From assembly GCA_020746875.1 (NCBI GenBank), contig JAGTJL010000011.1:1426001-1490000 (forward strand): a stretch of DNA of 64,000 nt, in the 5' to 3' direction. The translations under genes were made by a program, and so were the position numbers. The stretch comes from Rhexocercosporidium sp. MPI-PUGE-AT-0058 (taxonomy: Eukaryota > Ascomycota > Leotiomycetes > Helotiales). The notes beneath the pieces are model-generated. The model did not search any database, was not told where the DNA came from, and was given only the letters and a program-made list of their open reading frames with translations. This document shows positions 12,097 to 22,898 of the stretch, one piece after another; the stretch's first letter is position 1; each line of letters begins with the position of its first letter.

Positions 12097-13831
12097 TCAG
12101 ACAACCTGTCGTTTCTCTACTGACTCATCCATAGATGCCGCTTCGCTATATGCCACATCCACGTTAACTTTCTTCGTGATACCGTTACCAGAGTCCCCAA
12201 GGATATTCTCATCGCTCGACCAAGCCTCGGTCTTGTGCTTCGCAGCTGGCCAGTTCGTCGTGTCCACATTATAAGACCTCAGTTCGTACTGATTCTTTCC
12301 CCCGCTTTTTGACTGCTGTATGTATCCTGACGGAGTTGGTCGCAAGTGAGACTCGTTCGTCGATTTGAAGATTGTGGGAGCGATACGTTTCATAAGGGGT
12401 CCCAAACAAGGTATCGCTCCGCAAGCGATCGCAAGATTGGCTTCTGCTGATGAAATGGTATAGCCGATCTGGTAACTGGCGTCGGTGTTGTCTGGAGAGA
12501 AACGCCAATGGTAGATAACAAGACGGGCAATCGATGTTCCTGTAACGCTAAAGGACCCTGTCAGAATTCTTCGCCAAGTGGCCATGGTCAGGAAAGATGT
12601 TGACTTACATAAAGCCTACGCTCAACATCCCAATCGCGATAAATTTCCTTCTCAGCGGCATCTGCAGATCCCATACGATCGCGGTGGGAATGATGAGCGT
12701 GATAACATCAGTCATGACCACCAGCCCAGCAGACACCAAAAAGAACTGAATCTGATCAATGCATGTGCCACCAAAGATGGTGACGCCGTCAACTTGACCC
12801 TTAGCATCCGCACCAGCTACTTTCCGAGCTTCGGCATCCATTTTCACTTTTTCGTACATATACCGAACCGGTGTGCATTGGAATGCGTCTGCGAAGAAAA
12901 TAGCGATAGCCAGACCGAGGTTTAGAGCCTGGGCGAAGTATAAAGCGTACTTGACACACTTCTTGGTATTGCCGATCCGAAGGAGGAAGAGCATGACGGA
13001 GGCCTTGACGAGGGACAAAATTGGGTTGTAGAGCAGTCTGGAAGATTAGAAAATCAGTAATGGTTCGCTGGTCTTCATTTGAGGCTCATGTTTGAATGTG
13101 ACATGCTCCTCAGACTTTGGGAAGGGAAGATCGGAAACAACTTGTCGACTTACTGGTTGGCGAGGTTGTACTTTTGGCCGCGTATTATTTGTTCGACGCT
13201 GAGCTTAGGGATGTCGGCTTTGTGGTATCCTTGCCATGTAATGAAAGTATCTGGAGATTTGTGAGTAGAACGCTTGAAGACCGAAGTAGGGCCGCCACGA
13301 ACATGTGATAACAAAGTAGACTTCTGCCGCAGCAAGTAGCTAGATCACTTGTCAGTAAATACGTTATGTTAGGTTTGTTCTTCATTCTTACGTATGCAAT
13401 CATTAAAAGAACGTCGCCTAGAGATATATTAGCGAGATGCTTCTTGATTTTTAACAGAAACGTAAATATCTGGCAGAATTGGCCAAGTGATGTTCTCATC
13501 GCGGGTAGTTCGCCAACAAACGCTTTCATCCCTTCCCCAACTTTATCATACGTGACTTCATAAGCTTTCTGGGGATCTGATCGGCACTTGAAGAAGCTGT
13601 GATCCCGATCCAAAGAGATCTACCAGAAGATCATGATAGAAGGTCTGGAAAGTAAAAGCAAACGGAATCTGGATGTGAAGTCAACTTACTCCAGACAATC
13701 AATGGGTCCCAGCTCCTGTCTTCCTTCCAAGCAATGACTCTGGACCACACCCTCAGCACCATAAAGAATGTGCTGATCGCAGAAAAGATGGAGATGATGG
13801 CAATAGCCTCTGGCTGATTCGTGTCCACCAT
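12097..13831 (-). CDS. Seven-helix integral membrane protein, rhodopsin-fold (PTH11-like) family
   Basis: The hand-built model has six exons on the minus strand: 13690-13831, 13392-13417, 13303-13339, 13154-13250, 12609-13037 and 12097-12547, giving 393 residues. The start is the ATG at 13831 ([12 protein letters not shown]). Features match the fungal rhodopsin-domain family: a first helix, a conserved YHKADIP segment after the second helix region, [19 protein letters not shown], an extracellular loop with Cys, and a last helix region with [17 protein letters not shown] before a polar tail. Members include PTH11-like receptors, but most have no known ligand. Exons two and three are very short (26 and 37 bases), and the long intron 13418-13689 could hide another small exon, so the N-terminal third is less certain than the rest. 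Confidence 0.75.
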
Positions 13832-15827
13832 GTTGAGCAAGTTCCGAGCGGATTTGTGCTATCCAAACAATAGTACCGGTGTCTAATAACACTGGCGGAG
13901 AACTAATACATGAGTGGAATCCGACATGAGCATAACAAGATGCTTTAAGGCCTTTCAAAGTCTCCCTTTCGCTTTCCTCGCTTAGAAGCTCCTTGATGCA
14001 AGAAGGAGCTGTCGTAGTGCAGATCCTTGATCGAGCCGTGTCTGAAAGGGTGGTCGCGGCCCAGTGACTGGGATTCCAGGACTATCTCCATTCGTGTCAA
14101 AGATCCACGAGTAGAGAAAGTGTAAATATATTAAAAGTCAAATATTCACGAAAGGGGATCGGCGGTGCAATATGAACCGGTACATCCTGCCTGCACTGCC
14201 GAGGGCTGCCATCAGGTCCGAAAGTTCGGGTCCAATGGGACATCATTGTTCTGTAAGATTACATGATCGCAGCCTGCAATTTGTATATCCAGTATCTGCA
14301 CGTCCCTTGAGAGTCGTAACAAGATATTTATTCATCGCTCACGAAACTCGGGACGATGCTCGACCGAGGTTCCGAAGAGCACTAGGACTCAGCAGCAAAA
14401 TGTACTTTGAAATTGGAGCGGATAGAACTAGAGTTTACCCCATAGCAGAGCGACTATTATAAACCGCACAGTAGCTTTCGCACCCGTCGTAATTATGGGT
14501 TAGTTCTCCCGCTGCCCCTCACTGAGATACAATAGGGTCTCAAAGTCAAGTATAACCCTTTTGTAAATAGTGTATCGACAGAACTACAGAGTTTTCCTAG
14601 GTCCCTGATTTCCTTGGTTTTGAAGTCAAGAAGTCCGCTTGTTAATTCGAAAGGGTCGGTAGTAGAGTTTGGTGCCCAAACTTTGTTGCCCCACGTTCCC
14701 GAATACTGTAAGAAACCCGTGATACCGAAAGTATACCCACAGGGATTGCAGAGGAGCCGCCATGTCGAAAGGCTTAACCCATTCAGAGTCTTCAACAACG
14801 TACAGAACATTCGAACCTCTAAAATTGCGTCGAAGAATGGCATCTCCTTGCTTGGTTGAGTACTCATTGGAAGGTGCATCTCACTCCGATATCAAATGTT
14901 CCCTCACTTGGCCCGGAACGCGGAAATTTCTTTGCACATTCCACTAGACACCTTGATCATGGCTAAGACAACGCGAATTAGGAAGGAAAGGAACCGCCTA
15001 CCATGCTGATTGAGATGATTGGCTCATTCACAGCATGCATATCTTCAACCCGTTTAAGGCTTTCATGTATGTACTCCGTATTTGAACACTGGTGTGTTGA
15101 TTCGACAGGGGCTCCATGAGATGAGATATGCGGGAAGGAATACGGTATCTCTCTCCCGTACCCATCTCCGAACGGGAATAACCCATGCGCCATACATAGC
15201 GCCACACACACATCCATTAGGATAATTATGGTGGCGATAACGTTAGGTTTGTTTTCCCACTTCTGTTCCCTGGTACTTCATGTTCTTGAGCGGCCTAAAA
15301 TTGTCTTCAAAGTAAACCATTTACTCTGACGAAAGGGTTCCCCCACGACTTTATGACGGCCCCGCCACAGCCCCATGTTGATGTTGAACTTAAAACTTAG
15401 CGTATTTAAGCTGCTCCTTTGACAGCTATCTAGCTTTGGGAAGCGGCAAGGAGTTGACAGCAAAAACTCAAAAGGTCCCCGGAAATTGGTCTAAGGTAGA
15501 GGTGAAACCTCTAGCTCATTCGTCATTCAACTCATTGGATTGTTCCTAAAGTACCAACAAGGAACAAGAGAGTTCCCTGGGGGCGGGGGCGGGGGCAGCG
15601 ACACTTTTCCCCCTGGAGTTCCTCCACGAGACGAGAAGCAGGACCTGGTCAACTTGGCAAGTGGACTGTCGATCCAGAATGAGCAACCCAGGTCATTCAA
15701 CCACACCGCTACTAAATTGATATGCAAAAGTGGGACTGTCCAAAGGTTCTATAATTAATCCGTGTCTCTCGATCTACCTTTCATTCCTCACCTCCCCCGA
15801 ACTTTCAGAGCCATCCCTACAGCCACG
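13832..15827. other. Intergenic, no gene seen
   Basis: About 2 kb between divergently transcribed genes. Several short frames of 60-130 codons overlap on both strands, but none shows a motif or paired splice sites. It must contain the promoters of the membrane protein and the FAD oxidase. A G-run cluster lies at 15579-15595 and an AT-rich TATA-like stretch near 15750. Confidence 0.5.
15579..15595 (+). repeat. Three G5 runs, possible G-quadruplex
   Basis: Three runs of five G separated by single C lie about 235 bases upstream of the FAD oxidase ATG. A C-run lies 15 bases further on, so a hairpin or a quadruplex could form. Only the base pattern is seen; function is unknown. Confidence 0.5.
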
Positions 15828-17937
15828 ATGTTCAGATACTCGGGTACCGGCATCGTCACCCTAGGTCTGTACTTCGGGTCTCTGGCCACAGGAGCTTCTG
15901 TTTCAAGTCCACGTTCGTCTTCGGACGATGCTGCACCTGTTTTCACGGAAGTCGACAACACTGGGAGCGTTCCCTACTTCAACTTCGAGACTTTGCAGTT
16001 GACAGAGGAAGGGCTCTCGCAACTAAACGAAAATACGAGTGCGCTGTTTCAGTTTGACAGCGGCAAAGAGACCAAGGATGGCTTGGAAGGACGAAGTTCA
16101 GGGTCTTGCAAAGTCTTCCCAGGCGACTCATTCTGGCCTGCTGATTTTATTTGGGACGTTTTCAATCGGATATTGGGTAGCAACGCGCTGATCAAGACGG
16201 TTCCTCTCGCTTCCCCTTGCTACAATGGACCACACTACAATACTGCAAAATGCGCTGTGCTGTACGCAAATTGGACCAATAGTATCATTCAGTATGTCGA
16301 TTCCCCCAAAGACTATGTACTGGACTAATCTTGTTTAGCATGAACGATCCCACGTCTATGATGTCTCCAGTCTATCAGGGACTTACATGCGTATGGATCT
16401 TTCAATCCGAGAGCGGTGTATCTATGTGCCTGACATCATTGTAGGAAGCAACACTTGACCCCACGAAGAGCTGTACCCTCGGTGCATTTCCATACTACGC
16501 CGTCAACGCCACTCAGGTCTATCAGATACAGCTAGCTGTCAACTTTGCTAGAATCTCGAACATTCGACTTGTTGTCAAGAACACTGGTCATGACTTCTCT
16601 GGAAAGTCAGGCGGTGCTGGTGCAGTCTCGGTTTGGACTCATAATCTGAAAGACATCAAGTACATCCCCAAATACACTGCCGCTGGAACCAGCTACAGAG
16701 GTCCCGCCTTCAAGGCCGGTGCAGGTGTACAAGCTTTCGAGATAAACGCGGCGGCATATAGGAGAGGGCTCATGGTTGTTGGCGGTGAGGGTGTCGTAAG
16801 TGTCCTGAGATTCTGTTCGTAGCTGTCCAAAATTAACCTGTGCTGCAGACCGTCGGTGTGATGGGCGGATACATACAAGGCGGTGGTCACTCGCCGCTTA
16901 GTTCCATCCATGGAATGGCCTCAGATCAAGTCCTCTCGATGGAAGTCGTCACACCCGATGGCCGATTCGTGACGGCAGACTTCGCCGAAAATACCGAGCT
17001 CTTTTGGGCTCTCCGTGGAGGTGGAGGAAGCACGTTCGGTGTTGTAACCTCTGTTACGATTAAAGCATACCCGGATTTGCCTGTCACGGCATCTACTTTC
17101 TCCTTCAAGGTTGGAGGAAACATCACTTCGGAAAATTTCTGGAAGGGTGTTCGCTTGTACCTCGACTACTTCCCCTCCCTTTCCGCTAGGGGGATTTATG
17201 CTTACTGGTTCATCCTGTCTGGTGCAACCGCGCCGACATTCCTCATGCAGCCATTCTGGGCTCCAGGCAAAACGCTTGACGAGACTAACGCTCTTCTCGC
17301 TCCTTGGTTCGCCCAATTGAAAGCTCTCAACATAACCTTCACCCCAAAAACCGTTCATTACAACTCATACTACACTGGTTGGAATGCAGCCTTTCCACAA
17401 GAAGCCGTGTCGAAAACCCACGTCTGCACAGGATCACGTCTCTGGCCCAAGCAGAACTGGAATACAGCCAAAGCCCTTGACGATACCTTCAACGCGGTTA
17501 AGACTTCATCCACAAGCGGCCTCACCATCATCGGCTTCATCATTGACCCAAATCTCAAGAACGGAGGAAACCCGGACAGCTCTGTCAACCCTGCGTGGCG
17601 CAACACCTACGCCCACATCTTACAGTCTGTCAACTGGGCGGAAGGTGCAAGCGCCGAGATCCAACTGGCAACAAGGCAGAACTTCACTTTCGGCCATATG
17701 CAGCGTTGGAGGGATCTCTCTCCTGGCGCAGGCTCCTATCTAGGCGAGTCAGATATCCTAGAGCCAAATTTCCAGCAAAGTTTCTACGGAAGTGCCTACG
17801 ATCGCTTGCTTGCACTGAAGAAGAAACTTGATCCCAAGGATGTCTTTTTTGCTCAAACGGCTGTAGGAAGTGAGCGCTGGAAAGTTGTAACTGCGAATGG
17901 ACTGCCGAGTGGGAACGGAAAGCTCTGTCGCGTTTAG
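15828..17937 (+). CDS. Secreted FAD-linked oxidase (BBE/VAO type)
   Basis: Four exons (introns 16292-16338, 16391-16444, 16796-16848) give 651 residues. The ATG at 15828 begins a signal-peptide-like sequence ([20 protein letters not shown]). The family start [10 protein letters not shown] is followed by the FAD-binding PCMH domain, with KNTGHDF giving His221 as the likely covalent flavin attachment site. [23 protein letters not shown] and the C-terminal BBE segment [18 protein letters not shown] complete the fold. The second covalent position, often Cys in bicovalent members, reads GGEGVTVG here, so single attachment is likely. Relatives oxidise alcohols, sugars or alkaloid-like substrates with O2 and release hydrogen peroxide; isoamyl alcohol oxidases share this layout. 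The substrate is unknown. Asn-x-Ser/Thr sites fit secretion. Confidence 0.92.
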
Positions 17938-19702
17938 TAATATATGTATTGTAATATGTAGAAGATATGATTGTAAGTGTAAATTTCAACCTCATTAGCG
18001 CTCTACAATTAAACTATTCCCGCGAAATCTTTTGTAAGTATTGTGCCTAATAGGGGACTTACAGTATCCCTAAGTAGGGGGTGCAAAGCCCTGGAAAAGA
18101 ACACTCCGGCTATCTTCATGCATTCTGAATCGGGGCTTACCTCTTACCGTCCATTGTTTCTGGGAGGTAAATGCTCAGATGAGGATTTATTTATCGACCC
18201 TAAAATTTCCAGGCAAGTACCAGACACTGTGGAAGGTTCCCCGCCCCCTGTTCCACCTCGCTTAACACCGTCGACTGTCAACAAACGGGAATCAGGATGG
18301 CGATTGAATTCAGAGTTTCCCCATTACTTGTATCATCGATCACAAACACAAAAAGTCCTGATATAGGCAAATCAAGCGTGCCGAAGGTTTCCTTGAGAGA
18401 TTGCGCGGGGGGAAAGACCATGGACTTTTTCTAGTAATACACTGTGGAGCCATCTTAGACTACGCCTGAGTCACTCAGATGTCATCGACCCGCACTTGCT
18501 TTTAACCACATCGTCCTGCCCATTGTTATAGCTAGTGGTAGCTTGAGATGTTGCGGGAGGGTGATGAGTGTAGGGGATGGACTTTGTGGGCTGATGTCTC
18601 TGGAATGCAGAGGCAAGATCCAAGAAGATGGGATAGACGACCACTTGATGATGGCAGCGTTGGTGAATGCATATCTTTCTTTCTGATCATGCTGTACTAA
18701 GTAGATAATTTCTTCATATTAAGCATTGCATTTATTCATTACGCTGCTATGGAGAGTGACCGCTTGGTGTCTAGTTGTGGTCTTTTGTGGGATTGGAAGG
18801 CTTGTACAAGCAGTGAGACCAGAAGATCTCGTGAAGGGATTAAAGGTATAAACATAACATCTTCAGTCATCTGGAACAGATGCGCTCAGCTAGACTTTAG
18901 CTAGTTCTCGCATTTGAAGTGAATTATGGGATCACCATGGGCCTTGTCAAATGCTTGGTCATATATTTCCACTACTGCATATTTGGGGCGACCAAGTCAT
19001 TTCACTATCAGCACCAGTACTCATAAGTTTGATCATTATGTAAGCAGCTAGCATAGTTTTCATAACTCTCCTCATATGCTAGCTGTTAGTATTTAATGTA
19101 TGTAGTATTACTGTTTACAACTAGCGATAAGACATTGAAACACAAAATGCTATCGAGGGTGGCATCGGAAGGAATACAGTACTAAACAGAGCAGATCCCG
19201 GATGGTCTCTCACGGATTAAAGTATTTTAGTTGGCCCAAGGTTTGAGGCGGGGTCTGGCGAGCTGCGGTGCCGCCCATGACTTTGAGGAGATGATAAAAT
19301 CAGATTAGCGCACTATCTCCAAAGGTATCGCAGACTTAGAACCTGCAAGGTCGGGGTTTATTCAGAGATATGTGTACACTTGCCATTTGACCGAACTTGG
19401 TACAACCAGCTTAACAATTCAGACTCCGAAAAGCACTTGCGTGGTCAAGGCTGCGTGCTGCAAGAGCAAAGCATATCGCAGGATAGCTTGCGCAAACAGA
19501 GAGGTGAATTGCGTGTGAGTAACGTGTAGAATGTTTAATAGAACTTATGAAGTGACCCTAGACACAACTGAATCACACAAGCTCAAGGTAAGATTAACCT
19601 ACAACGAATTAAGTGCAGAGATGGACGAGAATAGTAAAATCGCCAAAGGTGCCTTTCAAACCAGGACCAAATATTGCCACAGCTTGTTCAAACTTTACTC
19701 CA
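17938..19702. other. Intergenic, no gene seen
   Basis: The gap lies between convergent genes. Short frames only. AT-rich stretches occur near 18680-19100. Nothing recognisable. Confidence 0.5.
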
Positions 19703-20992
19703 CTACCGAGGTGCAATTGCACGGCCCGTGACCAAATCCAAAAGCCATCCTACAACAATCAAGATTTTCTGCCTCCAAGTCCTCGTCCAAAGGAAATTCT
19801 TACTCCTCCAAGCAAGCCAAGCCTGTGCTCCTGAATAGTCATTCTTCCCACTGATGACTCCATCATTCTGTCCTAAATACGCAACAATTGCCGTTTGTTG
19901 GTACTCGAACTTCCGACTGAATCCCTTATTTAGCATTTCAGCTAGATAATTTGCTTTCTGGCATGCGACTTCTGCCGTGGTCGGTAGCCTAGCATTTTCC
20001 ACATCCGCTGCATCACCTAGCGCATAAACACCGTCTAAAACCTCCGAGTCCCCAGAATACACACGTAAGAAATCGTCAGTGAGGATTCTTGGATTTCTCG
20101 GAGTCTTTTTGACTGGCAGAGAGTCCACGAGGGGTGTGGACTTGTTCCCCGTCGCCCAAATCATCAATCCCGCCTCGATTCTCCCCTTTTCCTTCGTGAT
20201 CAATGCTCCCTTCTCGATTCTCTCAATATGACTCCCTGTTAGTACAGTGACGCCTCTTTTGTTAAAACTCTTCATTGCATAATCCTGCAGCTCGGAATCA
20301 AATCCAGAAAGCACTTTGTCAGCCACATCGTGGACAGAAATGGATACTTTGTCCTTTAAATGAGGATACAGTTTCGCGTATCCACCTTTGAAGAGATCGT
20401 GCAGTTCGGATGAGACCTCAACACCAGTTGGGCCTGCACCCACGATGACAAAGTGCAGAAGCGCACGTTGTTGAGATTCATTAAGACCTGGGATGGAGGC
20501 CTTCTCAAAACAATCCTGTACGAGACCAGCGACAACTTGCGCATCCTTGACGTTTCGAATGAAGTGAGCGTTCTCAACTACACCTGGCGTACCGAAAGTA
20601 TTGTTCGTGCACTGTAACAATCTCAGTTTGAACGAACGGCTTCAAGCTCAGAACAATCTTACTCCAGGAGCTAGTGCGAGGATGTCATAATTCAAACTGA
20701 AATTTTGGACGGCTAGATCGGAGAACGTTGGCACGCACTTCACTGTCTTGGCCTTGAAATCGATGTCTTCGACACGAGCCTTGATAAACTTTATCCTCTT
20801 GCTCGTGTGTCTGATCGGTGTCTCGACGATGTTGAAGTCGTATAGCCCGCATGCTGCGCTCGCCAGGAGAGGCGTATATGGTGTTGACGTTTCTGGGGAG
20901 AGGACGGTGATAGAGTACTTGGACTCGTCGAGAGAGGTGGAGAGCGTTGAGCCAGCCCAGCCAGAACCAACAATAATGATTTCTTGCTTCAT
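19703..20992 (-). CDS. Type II NADH dehydrogenase-like FAD/NAD(P) oxidoreductase
   Basis: Two exons (19703-20611 and 20663-20992; intron 20612-20662) encode 412 residues starting MKQEIIIVGSGWAGS. The N-terminal GSGWAGS is the FAD-binding dinucleotide loop; FVIVGAGPTGVE is the NAD(P)H-binding loop; IWATGNKS and YALGDAAD are the usual second FAD contacts. The C-terminal end (WLLDLVTGRAIAPR) resembles the amphipathic membrane-binding tail of non-proton-pumping NADH:ubiquinone reductases. Such enzymes pass electrons from NADH to quinone without pumping protons. This one is shorter than typical fungal mitochondrial forms and begins almost directly with the Rossmann strand, so no mitochondrial presequence is visible. 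It could be cytosolic, membrane-attached or AIF-like. The ATG used is the first in frame after the upstream stop region. Confidence 0.88.
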
Positions 20993-22898
20993 ATTGAGGG
21001 TTCGCAAAGGGAATCTTCAAGATCGTGAATGCGAGGCGGAGTTCTGTTCTGGTATGTTGACTTTTGTTTGGCTTCAGGATAGCTCGTGATGACGTCTGCA
21101 CCAAGTTTATCTTGATCAGCAAGGAACAACAGTTGGCGGGTATCTTTCGGGGTTTCCTTGCTTCACGAAGTTGACGGGGGTTTGTATGGGTCGCCAGGCC
21201 ACTTCAGGGTTCCGCGCGGGGGAACTTGGCAAATAACTTTACCCCGCCTGAGCGCCGTGAAACCCTGCGAAACACTGGAAGTTGATGCCCATCGAGTATT
21301 GGCAAGTTACAAGGCCACGGGGGGAGAGAAGATGATGGAAAGGAGATGATATTGATGTAGCTCACAATTTCATATTTTTCCAATTCAAATTCCAGTTGCC
21401 TTCGTCTGCGTACTTATGTGTCCTTTTCGCAGGTTCAATGATTGCTTCTCTTCCCTCATTCAATCTAAGCGAGTATTTTTTAAAAACGAATGTTGTCAAT
21501 GGTTTCTACGACATCAAGTACAGTATTACGCCTCAAAAGCACCCTTGTCCTATTTTCAGATCGTCGACGCCGTAGCCTTTAAAACCAAACCCGACCGTGG
21601 CACTGGAAATTTGGGTGGTGACGATGGAACTAGGAATTAGAGTTGAACAATCCTGACGATCCATTTCTTTTGTTCGCTTTTTAAGAACTTGCAACATAAT
21701 AGAATGCATTGCTTTTACTTTTTTTTATCACTCCTTTTATCTCATCACAATTCTTACTTTTCATTTCTCACTGGAAATAACAAAGGAGATCTCTTCGAGA
21801 GCAGATACTGCGGTATATTGGAATTTCAAGCCAGATTTGATCTCTCCGGCGATCCCGTGGACCACACGTTGGAGAGTGAGTTGTCGAAAGGCAAGTCTTG
21901 ACGTTCTTGGTAGTATCTGATTTCGCGCAATGTCCGCGCTGCTGTATGTTAATTGCGTTGCTACTGAGCGTTACTGTAGATAGATCGAATATTCACTTCC
22001 TGGTGTGACTCTGCGAGCGGATGGGGTAGGCCGGGTAATAGGATACGGGACACCGGGATTCGCAACATCATGCTTGGCCATATTGCTATTCCACTTGGTT
22101 ATGTTGGTGGCATGCACCGAAGGCATCAAAGGAGTACTTGGTGCTGCAGCCTGGTTGACGTCCCATCTTCTTGCTAGTTGCTTGGTTCATGCCATGTCGC
22201 TTGGAGCAGCTTGACTAGCATATCTCCGTTGCTTTGAAGGGCAGTTGTGAATTTACGTTGTGATGACTTGGTATTGCTGAGGAGAGCAAGAGTTCTGCGG
22301 TTGAAGAGCTGAGAGATTGTAAAGGAGATGGAAAATATCAGAGGCGAAAAGCTAAAGTTGAACTTGAGAAATTTGTCGATCTCATCCGGAGAGACGTATA
22401 TTTTCACTTTTGAAAATGTTCAGACAGAAAAATTTTCCTCCAACTAATAACGCCACCTAAAGTCTCTGGTATCTCCACCTGCACCAAAACATCTGGGATC
22501 CCACAGTAACTCCACAAAGCAAGATAAACAATTGGCTTGTAATGCAACATTTGAAGCTCACACCCAAACAGAATTCTCATTTCCATCTATACATTGATCT
22601 TGACAAAGGGGAAAAATTTCGAATGCAAAAACCGAGAAGTGCTATTTACCATTGCTCTTCTTCTGGCAAAGCTCCGAGAACCAGATTCTCGCCCGCAGCC
22701 CCTTCACGCTCCTGGTGGTAATTCCGTAATCGCTGACTACCAATTTGCTTCACGACCCCAAAGACACCATGATGTCCATCAAGTATACATCTTGCGAGAT
22801 CATGTTGCATTTTTGGTTTGCAGGCACAGGGGCTTCCGGAGAATTTGTATCGATCTGAAGTCATGTCAGCGGTGTATCGTTGTAGGCCCTGGGTACTA
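20993..22898. other. Intergenic, no gene seen
   Basis: 1.9 kb without a supported gene. Short frames on both strands lack motifs or splice partners. The part next to 20993 is the likely promoter of the flavoprotein gene; the part next to 22899 is the 3' flank of the unknown 757-residue gene. Confidence 0.5.

Noticed and set aside
14493..15217. Overlapping frames of 60-130 codons on both strands
   Set aside because: No motif, no consistent codon pattern, frames on opposite strands overlap; taken as chance.
18043..18366. 107-codon plus-strand frame
   Set aside because: Non-ATG start, no domain, no neighbouring exon that would extend it.
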